The notes: a model not told the origin generated them from the letters alone. DNA of 9,859 nt from Chloroflexi bacterium RBG_16_70_13 (GCA_001795245.1 MGOD01000014.1:1-9859), one strand, 5' to 3'; shown: positions 1 to 6,588, numbered from the stretch's first letter. A program made the numbers and translations.

Positions 1-13
1 CTCCGCCGGGAGA

Positions 14-502
14 TCAGGTGGTCGTCAGGCGCTGCCCCAATCTCCGAGCGAGCTCGGTGACCGCGGCACGGTCGGCTCGGGGTGCGGCCTCGTCGCTCAA
101 GTGCCACGGCACGTCGTCCGGCGTTCCCGCGTGCCGGGCGAAGACGTGCTCGTGGAAATGGGCGATGCCTCGGCCGATCACCGCGGCGAAGACCTGTTCG
201 ACCGCCAGTTCGGCCCGGAGCGCGCCGGCCAGGCGCGTCCGGAGCCGGCCGAGGGCGGCGGCCTCGGTCTTGTTCAGGTTGTCCAGGTACGGGGCGTGTC
301 GGTCGCTCTCGATCAGCAGGTGGCCGAGCGAGGCGAGGCCATCCTTGCCGGCCGGGGCGTGGTAGATCCAGAAGCCATCGATCCGGGTCACGAGCTCGCC
401 ACCGAGCGGGCCCTCGCCGCGGTGCTTCGCGCAGATCTGGCAGTCGCTGCCCACGAGACGGCAGCGTACAGCGCGGTCCCCGCGGAGCGAAGATAGCCCC
501 AT
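14..502 (-). CDS. HIT-family (histidine triad) protein
   Basis: A 162-residue protein whose signature is H-F-H-E-H-V at residues 115-120. This is the histidine triad that binds the substrate phosphate and supplies the nucleophilic histidine in HIT nucleotide hydrolases and transferases. A Cys-x-x-Cys pair (C21, C24) near the N-terminus resembles the zinc site of several HIT branches, and the GHLLIESDRHAP stretch (60-71) matches the conserved strand before the triad. The length is usual for the family. It probably hydrolyses or transfers nucleoside phosphates in the cytoplasm, but the exact substrate cannot be read. The ATG at 502 overlaps the divergent neighbour's start codon. A GTG at 454 (residue 17, just before the CxxC) would give a 146-residue protein and a real intergenic gap, and is a credible alternative. 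Neither start has a strong ribosome-binding site. The family call is firm, the start uncertain. Confidence 0.85.
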   Translation of the reverse strand: MGLSSLRGDRAVRCRLVGSDCQICAKHRGEGPLGGELVTRIDGFWIYHAPAGKDGLASLGHLLIESDRHAPYLDNLNKTEAAALGRLRTRLAGALRAELAVEQVFAAVIGRGIAHFHEHVFARHAGTPDDVPWHLSDEAAPRADRAAVTELARRLGQRLTTT

Positions 503-1502
503 GCCCGCCTACCCGGAGGCTTTCCGCGCCTACGTCGTCAACCGCGACGGCGACCGCTTCGAGCGCGGCCTCCGGAGCCTCGTCCTGGCCGACCTGCCCG
601 AGGGCGACGTCGAGATCCGGGTCGAGTGGTCGTCGGTCAACTACAAGGACGGCCTTGCGGCGACGGCCGATGGGAAGGTCGCCCGGGCCTACCCGCTCGT
701 GCCCGGCATCGATCTCGCGGGGACGGTGATCCGGTCCGCCCGCCCGGCGTTGCGGCCCGGTGCCCAGGTCATCGCTCACGGCTACGACCTCGGGGTCAGC
801 CGCCACGGTGGCTTTGCCGGGATGGCTCGGGTCCCGGCGGAGTGGGTCGTGCCCCTCCCGCCCGGGCTCACCCTCCGGGAAGCGATGGCGATCGGGACCG
901 CCGGGTTCACGGCCGGGCTGTCCGTCGTCGAGCTCGAGGACCGGGGCCTGGAGCCGGCGGACGGCCCGGTCCTTGTCACCGGCGCCACCGGTGGCGTGGG
1001 CAGCACCGCGGTCGCCATCCTCGCCGAGCGCGGCTACGAGGTCTGGGCGGCGACCGGCAAGGACGACGAGCGAGCCTGGCTCGAGACCCTCGGCGCGGTC
1101 GGGTTCATGACCCGTGACGAGGTCACCGCCGAGGGGCGGCCCCTCGAATCCGAGCGCTGGGCGGGAGCCGTCGATTCGGTCGGCGCGGCGACGCTGCCGT
1201 ACATCCTGCGAACCCTCCGGCGCGGGGCGGCGGTCGCCGCCTGCGGCAACGCCTCGGGGCCGGCGCTGGTGACGACGGTCTTCCCGTTCATCCTTCGCGG
1301 CACCGCGCTCCTCGGCATCGACTCGGCCTACCTGGCGATCGAGAAGCGGCGCCGGGTCTGGGAGCGACTGGCGACCGACCTGCGGCCGAGGTCGCTCGCG
1401 GAGCGGGTGACCGAGGTCACCCTCGACACGCTCGAGCCGGCCCTCGACGCGATCCGGGCCGGCGAGGCCCGCGGCCGCTGGGTGGTCCGGATCGGGGGCT
1501 GA
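501..1502 (+). CDS. acuI: AcuI/YhdH-type NADPH quinone or acryloyl-CoA reductase (zinc-independent MDR)
   Basis: A 333-residue medium-chain dehydrogenase/reductase of the zinc-free AcuI/YhdH branch. Diagnostic motifs are VNYKD (46-50), PGIDLAGTV (68-76), GTAGFTA (132-138), the Rossmann nucleotide-binding loop VTGATGGVGS (159-168), GIDS (272-275) and a C-terminal GRWVV (325-329). The family length is about 325-330, so the gene looks complete. The structural-zinc cysteine cluster of alcohol dehydrogenases is absent, as expected. Characterised AcuI proteins reduce acryloyl-CoA to propionyl-CoA with NADPH, relevant to DMSP, 3-hydroxypropionate or general acrylate detoxification. YhdH-like relatives are annotated as quinone oxidoreductases, so the physiological substrate here is inferred. 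No acu/dmd partner genes lie nearby. The ATG at 501 is the natural start; its ribosome-binding site is weak (GGAG, 484-487). It is divergent from the HIT gene with essentially no intergenic space. Confidence 0.88.
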   Translation: MPAYPEAFRAYVVNRDGDRFERGLRSLVLADLPEGDVEIRVEWSSVNYKDGLAATADGKVARAYPLVPGIDLAGTVIRSARPALRPGAQVIAHGYDLGVSRHGGFAGMARVPAEWVVPLPPGLTLREAMAIGTAGFTAGLSVVELEDRGLEPADGPVLVTGATGGVGSTAVAILAERGYEVWAATGKDDERAWLETLGAVGFMTRDEVTAEGRPLESERWAGAVDSVGAATLPYILRTLRRGAAVAACGNASGPALVTTVFPFILRGTALLGIDSAYLAIEKRRRVWERLATDLRPRSLAERVTEVTLDTLEPALDAIRAGEARGRWVVRIGG

Positions 1503-1517
1503 TGATCAGCGGCTGAG

Positions 1518-1580
1518 CGCCCCGCAGGCTCGTCGGCGGGGTGGTGCGCGGTGGCCCCATCGTCCCGGCCTCGACGGGAC
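1518..1580 (+). terminator. Two tandem GC hairpins between acuI and the carboxypeptidase gene
   Basis: The 94-bp gap after acuI holds two perfect inverted repeats. The first is CCCCGC (1520-1525) with GCGGGG (1536-1541), extendable by a G-U and a C-G pair, loop 10 nt. The second is GTCCCG (1562-1567) with CGGGAC (1575-1580), loop 7 nt. Neither is followed by a T-tract, so this is at best a factor-assisted or structural terminator for acuI. The second could instead act in the leader of the next gene. Stems this short can arise by chance in DNA this GC-rich. Confidence 0.3.
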
Positions 1581-1596
1581 CGTCTGGTGGGTTGCC

Positions 1597-3684
1597 GTGA
1601 CGACCGTCGCGGGCGAGGCTCGGGTCATGCCCCGCTACCCGCGTCTCCGGAGCCATCAGCTGCTTCGACTCGTGCTCGCCATCGGCCTCGTCGCGGCGAC
1701 GTTGCCGGCCGCGAGCCGACCGGCTGCCGCAATCGTCGTGCCGTCCGCGTCGGTGACGAGCGAGCGCCTCGGCGGACCGGATCGATACGCCACGGCGGTG
1801 GCCATCTCCAGGCGGCTCTTCCCCGATGGCGGGGCGCCGGTCGTCTACGTCGCCTCGGGCGAGACGTTCGCCGACGCCCTCTCGGCCGGTCCGGCCGCGG
1901 CCCGAGCCGGCGGAGCCGTCCTGCTCACCGCGAGGCTGTCGCTGCCGGCGGTCGCCGAGGCGGAGCTGATCCGGCTCGCGCCCGATCGGGTGGTTGTCGT
2001 CGGTGGAGCCTCGGTCGTCACGAACACGGTGGTCCAGCGGATACGGGCGGTCCTTCCGTCGACGTCGATCGAGCACATCGCCGGCACCGATCGCTACGCC
2101 ACGAGCGCCCGGCTCTCGGCCGCGACGTTCCCGGCCGGTGAGACGGAGATCGCCTTCGTCGCGACCGGCACGAACTTCCCGGATGCGATCGCCGCGGGGT
2201 CGGCCGCGGCGTCCCTCGGATCCCCGGTCCTGATCACACGGCCGGATACGTTGCCCGCCTCGATTGCCACGGAGCTGAGCCGCCTCGCCCCAGAGCGAGT
2301 GGTCATCGTCGGCAGCACAGCGGCAGTGTCGAGCGCGGTCGGCTCGGCGATCCAGGCGATCGTCCCCGATGTCGGGCGCTCGGCCGGCCAGGACCGGTTC
2401 GCGACCGCCGTGCAGATCGCGGCTGACCACCTGCCGGATGCCACTTCGATCGTCATCGCGACCGGCCTCGCCTTCCCCGATGCCCTCGCAGCGGTCCCGC
2501 TGGCCGGCGCCATCGGAGCCCCGATCCTCCTCGTGGAGCCGGAGAACGTGCCGGTCGTGACCCGGGACGCCGTCCGAGCCCGGGCGCCGAGCGGGATCAC
2601 CGTCGTCGGCGGGCCGCCGGCCGTCGAGCGCATCACGCTCGGCGAGCTCGTGGGCTGGGCCGACGGTCGGCTCGCTGTTCCGTCTGCGGGGCCGACCTAT
2701 CCGGGCTACGACGCGCGCTACCACGACTACGGCGAGATGCTGACCTACATCCGGGCCGCCGAGATCGCCTATCCGGACATCGTCCAGGTCCTTTCGATCG
2801 GGAAGAGCCACGGGGGCCGCGATATCTGGGCGGCCAAGATCTCCGACAACGTCGCGGTCGACGAGGACGAGCCCGAGGTCCTCTTCGACGCCCTCCACCA
2901 CGCCCGCGAGCACCTGACCGTGGAGCAGGCGCTCTACCTCCTCAAGGCCCTTTCGACCGGCTACGCCTGGAGCCCGACCATTCGCCAGCTCGTCGACGAG
3001 CGCGAGGTCTGGATCGTCTTCGCCCTTAATCCCGACGGCTGGGCCTACGACCTGTCGGGCAGCCCGTACGTGGGCTGGCGCAAGAACCGTCAGCCGAACG
3101 CCGGGACCTCGGCCGTGGGGACGGACCCCAACCGCAACTACGGCTACCGCTGGGGCTGCTGCAACGGCTCGTCGGGCAACCCGTCGGCCTGGAACTACCG
3201 CGGCCCGGCGGCCTGGAGCGCGACCGAGACTCGAGTCCTGCGCGATTTCGTCCTGGGCCGGGTCATCGACGGCGAGCAGCAGATCCGGACTCACGTGACG
3301 CTCCACACGAACGGCGAGCTGATCCTCTGGCCGTTCGGCTACACCCGGACGGACATCCCCGCCGACATGACCCTCGACGACCACGCCGTGTTCGTGGCGA
3401 TGGGCCGGGCGATGGCGGCCAGGAACGGCTACACCGCACAGCAGTCGAGCGATCTCTACGTCACCGACGGCGACCAGATCGACTGGATGTACGCGACCCA
3501 GGGCATCTTCTCGTTCACCTTCGAGCTCTACCCGACCGAGCAGGTCAGCTCCCACGCCGACCACGAGCCGCCCGACGAGGTGATCGCGGCTCAGACGGCG
3601 CGGAACGGCAGCGCCCTGCTCTACCTCATCGACATGGCGGCCTGCCCCTACGCCGCGATCGGCAAGAGCGCGACCTACTGCTGA
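1597..3684 (+). CDS. Secreted M14 zinc carboxypeptidase with three N-terminal cell-wall-binding (CWB2) repeats
   Basis: A 695-residue exported protein. Residues 11-45 form a signal peptide: arginines, a hydrophobic core (LRLVLAIGLVAATLPAAS), then PAAA before probable cleavage. Three CWB2 repeats follow, each opening with a G-x-DR(Y/F)AT motif (60-66, 163-169, 264-270) and containing FxDA(L/I)(S/A)A, together about 55-345. The C-terminal M14 carboxypeptidase domain (about 370-683) keeps all expected catalytic residues: zinc ligands H435 and E438 (HARE) and H570 (LHTNG), substrate-binding R498 (WRKNR) and N512-R513 (DPNRNY), Y621 and general base E643 (FTFELYP). The WGCC motif at 519-522 recalls carboxypeptidase T/SG-like actinobacterial enzymes. 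It should remove C-terminal amino acids from peptides outside the cell while held on wall polymers by CWB2. The listed start is GTG; ATG at 1627 (residue 11) gives a cleaner signal peptide. Specificity is not readable. Confidence 0.92.
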   Translation: MTTVAGEARVMPRYPRLRSHQLLRLVLAIGLVAATLPAASRPAAAIVVPSASVTSERLGGPDRYATAVAISRRLFPDGGAPVVYVASGETFADALSAGPAAARAGGAVLLTARLSLPAVAEAELIRLAPDRVVVVGGASVVTNTVVQRIRAVLPSTSIEHIAGTDRYATSARLSAATFPAGETEIAFVATGTNFPDAIAAGSAAASLGSPVLITRPDTLPASIATELSRLAPERVVIVGSTAAVSSAVGSAIQAIVPDVGRSAGQDRFATAVQIAADHLPDATSIVIATGLAFPDALAAVPLAGAIGAPILLVEPENVPVVTRDAVRARAPSGITVVGGPPAVERITLGELVGWADGRLAVPSAGPTYPGYDARYHDYGEMLTYIRAAEIAYPDIVQVLSIGKSHGGRDIWAAKISDNVAVDEDEPEVLFDALHHAREHLTVEQALYLLKALSTGYAWSPTIRQLVDEREVWIVFALNPDGWAYDLSGSPYVGWRKNRQPNAGTSAVGTDPNRNYGYRWGCCNGSSGNPSAWNYRGPAAWSATETRVLRDFVLGRVIDGEQQIRTHVTLHTNGELILWPFGYTRTDIPADMTLDDHAVFVAMGRAMAARNGYTAQQSSDLYVTDGDQIDWMYATQGIFSFTFELYPTEQVSSHADHEPPDEVIAAQTARNGSALLYLIDMAACPYAAIGKSATYC

Positions 3685-3715
3685 GCCGGCGCCAGCCGCC
3701 CGGGCGCGCGGCCGG
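3685..3715. terminator. Possible shared hairpin between convergent stop codons
   Basis: The gap between the carboxypeptidase stop and the opposing hydrolase stop is only 31 bp. It is almost entirely dyad sequence: CCGGC (3686-3690) can pair with GCCGG (3711-3715), enclosing a perfect 10-bp palindrome CGCCCGGGCG (3697-3706). The position suggests a bidirectional terminator for both genes. There is no T-tract on either strand, so canonical intrinsic termination is not supported. Confidence 0.3.
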
Positions 3716-4531
3716 TCAGTCGAGCTCGCCGCGGAGCTGGGCGAGGGCGCGGTCGAGGGGCTCGATCGAGCTCGACGGGTCGTAGGGCATCGCGGCGAGG
3801 GCGGCCGCACGGTCGAGCTCACCGGTGTGGAGCCTTCGGGCGACGGCCGCGACAGCGTCGAAGTCGGCGAGCTGGCGCTCGACGAAGGCCCGATCACCGA
3901 TGGAGCCGTGGCCGGGGACCACCGGGCCGCTCACGAGGTCGAGGAGCCACCCGACCGTCGCCGGCCACTCGAGGGGATAGGCGTCGCCGAAGTAGGGGAC
4001 CGCGTCGTTCTCCAGGAGATCGCCGGCGAAGAGGATCGCGGCGTCGGGCACGACGACGATGACGTCGGCGTCGGTGTGGCCACGGCCCAGGTAGGCCAGC
4101 TCGACGCGGCGGCCGCCGACCTCGACGGTCGTCGCAGGGTCGAACGTCCGGTCCGGCGGATCGATGACCAGCGATTCGAGGGCCGCGGCGAGCGCCGGCT
4201 CGGTCTCGGCCACCCAGGCCCGCTGCCGTTCGCCGTTCTCGAGGAGTCGCGATCGGCACCGCTCGTGCCCCCAGATCGTGGCCGGCCGGAAGTCGTGATT
4301 GCCGAAGAGGTGGTCGTAGTGCCAGTGGGTGTCGACGACCTGGCGGACCGGGAACGGGGTCAGGCGGCCGATGTCAGCGATGAGCTCACGGGCCTGGCCG
4401 GGGCTGCTCCGAGTGTCGATCACGAGCGCCTCGCCGTCGCCGACGACGACACCGATCTGCTGGTCGTAGAAGCGGTACCGCCGGGTGTAGACCCGGTCAC
4501 CGACCTCGAGCCAGCCCGCCTCGTCGCGCAT
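3716..4531 (-). CDS. Metallo-beta-lactamase-fold hydrolase
   Basis: A 271-residue protein with a complete MBL metal-site series: H69-W-H71-Y-D73-H74 (HxHxDH), H152 in GRGHTDAD, D171 in FAGDLL and H208 in VPGHG. These would hold a two-zinc (or other dinuclear) centre for hydrolysis. No signal peptide is visible, so it is probably cytoplasmic, arguing against a periplasmic beta-lactamase. The motif THWHYDHLFGNHDF is shared by many general MBL hydrolases and the substrate cannot be inferred. The ATG at 4531 precedes a plausible N-terminal strand (WLEVGDRVYTRRYRFYDQQIGVVV). No purine-rich ribosome-binding site precedes it. A TACCAT hexamer (plus strand ATGGTA, 4539-4544), ending 7 nt from the ATG, would suit a leaderless transcript, a weak suggestion. 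It converges on the carboxypeptidase gene; the Xre-nuclease gene lies 211 bp upstream in the same direction, across the repeat element. Confidence 0.88.
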   Translation of the reverse strand: MRDEAGWLEVGDRVYTRRYRFYDQQIGVVVGDGEALVIDTRSSPGQARELIADIGRLTPFPVRQVVDTHWHYDHLFGNHDFRPATIWGHERCRSRLLENGERQRAWVAETEPALAAALESLVIDPPDRTFDPATTVEVGGRRVELAYLGRGHTDADVIVVVPDAAILFAGDLLENDAVPYFGDAYPLEWPATVGWLLDLVSGPVVPGHGSIGDRAFVERQLADFDAVAAVARRLHTGELDRAAALAAMPYDPSSSIEPLDRALAQLRGELD

Positions 4532-4651
4532 CCGGGGGATGGTACGCGGCCGGACCTCCGGCGGGCCGCGGCGCCGGGCGATGCCGCGGACGGGCGAGGT
4601 CGCCGTCGGCCGACGTCGCCAGCGAGCGTCGGCGCCGCGGCACCTGCCTCG

Positions 4652-4731
4652 GAATCGTCATCCAGAACTGGGCTGACCCCTCGTCGACGAGCAATCGTCG
4701 GCCAGTCCCGCCGCGCATGGATGACGATGTT
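4652..4731. repeat. Left copy of a flanking ~80-bp dyad element
   Basis: This stretch aligns without gaps to 5514-5593 in the same orientation. By hand I count 23 of 26 identical at the start, about 54 of 80 overall, including a shared GCGCATGG block at offset 61. Within this copy an 11-bp perfect stem, ATCGTCATCCA (4654-4664) with TGGATGACGAT (4718-4728), encloses ACTGG/CCAGT (4667-4671 with 4702-4706) and a 12-bp palindrome CTCGTCGACGAG (4680-4691). It lies just past the stop of the minus-strand Xre-nuclease gene and upstream of the MBL gene. The rest of the 4532-4742 gap shows no credible gene. Confidence 0.7.
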
Positions 4732-4742
4732 TCGGCAGCTGA

Positions 4743-5486
4743 TCACGCAGGGGATGGCGCGTGCGACCGCCCGACCCGATGACGTCCAGTCGTCTGGGTA
4801 CTGATTGGCAGGAACCAGAGCCCGTGGATCGTGCCGGACGGTTGCTCCACGAACGTCCGTGCCTCTGCGGATCGCGCCGGCAGGTGGGTGGCGAAGGTCG
4901 CTCCGACGGCCTGGACGCGGCGGCGGTTGGTCCGCCCCTCGGCCGCGACGAGGATCGTCGCGACCCGCTCGCTCCTCCATCCACGGTCGCGGGCGATCGC
5001 AGGTCCCAGCCGGACCTTACGGTCGAGCGCTGCGAGCGTGGCCTGGATGTCCGGGATGACTGACTTCACCTCGACGACCAACAGCGTCCCCGTGGCCTCG
5101 TGAAGGGCGAGGACATCGATGGATCCGCGCTCGCGGCCGATCGCGAAGGTGACCTCGACCAGGCACCGCCAGCCGTTCGCCTGGAGCTCGCGAACGACAC
5201 GCTCGACGAGCGAGGCGTGATCGGCGTCGAGGAGCCGATCGAGGGCCTCCCCATGCCAGTCGACCCGGATGGTGAGTCGCGCCCCGTGCGCGTCGCAGAT
5301 TCGCCGGAGAACGGCGGGCGTGACGCGATCGGCACCGCCCAGCTCCACCCGGGCGATGAGCGACTGCGACACGCGTGCGCGGTGGGCGAGCGTGTCCTGG
5401 GTCCAGCGAAGGCGACGGCGAAGGGCACGGATCGAGAGGCCGAAGCGAACGGAGTCCATTTCCCAACGATGACGAGCGGTGCTCAT
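4743..5486 (-). CDS. Xre-family HTH protein fused to a PD-(D/E)XK nuclease-like domain
   Basis: A 247-residue protein of no family I can name. Residues 14-50 form an Xre/Cro-type helix-turn-helix (ALRRRLRWTQDTLAHRARVSQSLIARVELG), whose recognition helix would be around VSQSLIARVE. Residues about 90-185 resemble a PD-(D/E)XK nuclease core: a helix with E95, a strand, D124 in GSIDVLALHE, and E139-V-K141 in LLVVEVKS, followed by Q148 in a helix. The spacing is like UPF0102/Holliday-resolvase-type folds. The metal-binding set D, E, K is present, so catalytic activity is possible but unproven. The tail (230-247) is basic and probably disordered. The ATG at 5486 fits a leaderless promoter. ATG at 5459 (residue 10), preceded by GGGAA, would lose nothing of the HTH. 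No partner gene such as a methylase or toxin is adjacent. It could be a regulator that adopted a nuclease fold, or a solitary defence or mobile-element protein. Confidence 0.75.
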   Translation of the reverse strand: MSTARHRWEMDSVRFGLSIRALRRRLRWTQDTLAHRARVSQSLIARVELGGADRVTPAVLRRICDAHGARLTIRVDWHGEALDRLLDADHASLVERVVRELQANGWRCLVEVTFAIGRERGSIDVLALHEATGTLLVVEVKSVIPDIQATLAALDRKVRLGPAIARDRGWRSERVATILVAAEGRTNRRRVQAVGATFATHLPARSAEARTFVEQPSGTIHGLWFLPISTQTTGRHRVGRSHAPSPA

Positions 5487-5493
5487 CGCCCGT

Positions 5494-5523
5494 TTTATCG
5501 GCGGGTCGGCCGAGAATCGTCAT
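5494..5523 (-). promoter_or_regulatory. Candidate promoter of the Xre-nuclease gene, overlapping the repeat
   Basis: Read on the minus strand, ATGACG (5523-5518) and GATAAA (5499-5494) sit 18 bp apart, a fair match to -35 and -10 hexamers (TTGACA/TATAAT, four of six each). The -10 ends 7 nt before the ATG at 5486, so transcription would begin at or next to the start codon. The -35 lies inside the conserved part of the right-hand repeat. This is a pattern match only. Confidence 0.35.
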
Positions 5524-5593
5524 CCAGCACTGGGGCGACTAATGGTGCATGAGGAATCGGCGGCCACCCGTCTGGCGCATGGCTGACATGTCG
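5514..5593. repeat. Right copy of the flanking ~80-bp dyad element
   Basis: Direct-orientation partner of 4652-4731, 862 bp away. The strongest conservation is in the first 26 bp (GAATCGTCATCCAG, one change, then ACTGGG) and the GCGCATGG block (5575-5582). Its internal stem is weaker than the left copy's: GTCATCCA (5519-5526) faces TGGCTGAC (5580-5587) with one mismatch. Both copies carry the small dyad CCAG-NN-CTGG (here 5524-5533). It starts 27 bp upstream of the Xre-nuclease start codon and overlaps its predicted -35. The gap 5487-5724 otherwise contains only the inverted repeat before the hydrolase gene. Confidence 0.7.
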
Positions 5594-5680
5594 CTAAGCC
5601 CAGCGCGAGCGTGGCGGGTGTCGCGAGCGCGGCCGAGGACTGGACGAAGAGTCGCTTCAGTTCTGTTTGGAGACAGGCGC

Positions 5681-5706
5681 CGGCGGTTGGGCGGCGTGAA
5701 CCGCCG
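5681..5706 (+). promoter_or_regulatory. 8-bp inverted repeat upstream of the hydrolase ribosome-binding site
   Basis: CGGCGGTT (5681-5688) and AACCGCCG (5699-5706) are perfect inverted complements separated by 10 nt. The right arm ends one base before the likely ribosome-binding GGAG (5708-5711) of the alpha/beta hydrolase gene. It could be a repressor operator or a leader hairpin influencing ribosome access. No regulator is identified. Confidence 0.35.
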
Positions 5707-5724
5707 CGGAGTACGCTCGTGGTG

Positions 5725-6588
5725 ATGGCCTCGCTCACCGACAGCGCGACGACCCGCGATGGCGTGCGCCTCCTGACGCGGCACTGGCCGGCCAAGGCGC
5801 CGCGGGCCGGCGTCCTGCTGGTCCACGGCCTGGGCGAGCACAGCGGGCGCTGGGAGCACGTCGGCGACCAGCTGGCCGCGGCGGGTCTGGAGACATTCGG
5901 CTGGGATCACCGCGGGTTCGGGGCGTCGGGCGGAGAACGGGCCTGGGTCGATCGATGGTCACGCTTCCACGACGACCTCGAGGATCGCCTGGCGGCCATC
6001 CGGGCCGCGCTGCCCGGGCTGCCGGTCATCCTGTACGGGCACTCGATGGGCGGCCTCATCGCCCTCGGCTACTGCGTCTCGGACCGCGCGGGCCTGCGGG
6101 ACCGGCCGCTGCCCGACCTCCTGGTCCTGTCGGCGCCGGGCATCAACGACAACGCCCCGCGCTGGAAGCACGCCCTCGCCCCGCTCCTCGCCCGGCTCGT
6201 GCCGCGGCTCCGGATCGCCAACGGCGTTCCCCCGGAGATGCTGTCGCGCGATCCTGCCCGCCAGGAGGCCGCCCGGACGGACCCGCTCAACGTGAGCACC
6301 TCGACGACCTGGTTCGGGGCGCGCTTCTTCGAGGAGCAGGCCCGTGTCCGGACGGCGGCCGCCGGCCTGTCGGTCCCCACGCTCGTCATCCATGGCCTCG
6401 ACGACCCGATCGTGCCGCCGCGCTCGACGGAGCTGCTGGCCGATCCCCCCGGCATCACCCGCCGGGCCTACGCCGGGATCCGCCATGAGCTCCACAACGA
6501 GCCCGAGGGACCGCAGATCCTGGCCGACGTCATCGCCTGGATCGACGACCAGGTAGCGGCGCTGTCGCCCGCGACGACGTCGGTGTAG
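5725..6588 (+). CDS. Alpha/beta hydrolase, monoacylglycerol-lipase-like (lysophospholipase)
   Basis: A 287-residue serine hydrolase. From the ATG at 5725, the oxyanion region is HGLGEHSGRW (34-43), the nucleophile elbow GHSMGG (105-110, S107), the acid D227 in HGLDDPIVP and the base H254 in RHELHNEPE. The HGxGEHSxR and (R/Y)HELxNE signatures are typical of the Hydrolase_4 / monoglyceride lipase group, which cleaves monoacylglycerols or lysophospholipids. The preferred ester is not determinable. No signal peptide is seen. The reading frame is open back to 5611, but that extension is arginine-rich and unlike the family. Starts at 5719 (GTG), 5722 (GTG) and 5725 (ATG) are all possible. GGAG at 5708-5711 is best spaced for the GTG at 5719. 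The stop lies only 22 bp before the TPP riboswitch. Confidence 0.88.
   Translation: MASLTDSATTRDGVRLLTRHWPAKAPRAGVLLVHGLGEHSGRWEHVGDQLAAAGLETFGWDHRGFGASGGERAWVDRWSRFHDDLEDRLAAIRAALPGLPVILYGHSMGGLIALGYCVSDRAGLRDRPLPDLLVLSAPGINDNAPRWKHALAPLLARLVPRLRIANGVPPEMLSRDPARQEAARTDPLNVSTSTTWFGARFFEEQARVRTAAAGLSVPTLVIHGLDDPIVPPRSTELLADPPGITRRAYAGIRHELHNEPEGPQILADVIAWIDDQVAALSPATTSV

Noticed and set aside
1417..3897. Very long minus-strand open frame (about 826 codons) opposite the carboxypeptidase gene
   Set aside because: It is arginine- and aspartate-rich with no recognisable domain. It mirrors the GC-rich third positions of the real plus-strand gene, which has full CWB2 and M14 motifs.
3716..4531. Calling the MBL-fold protein a beta-lactamase or an antibiotic-resistance gene
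   Set aside because: It has the generic metal motifs but no export signal and no class-specific features. The fold covers many unrelated hydrolases.
4652..5593. Integron attC sites or a CRISPR array
   Set aside because: There are only two elements separated by a whole gene. They lack the attC core consensus, and there are no short regularly spaced repeats with unique spacers.
5579..5725. Small plus-strand frame (48 codons) starting MADMSLSPARAWRV and ending in TGATG against the hydrolase start
   Set aside because: The stop/start overlap is tempting, but the product is almost all arginine-rich filler, there is no ribosome-binding site, and its start falls inside the repeat element. A similarly placed frame in the left copy encodes an unrelated 21-residue peptide.
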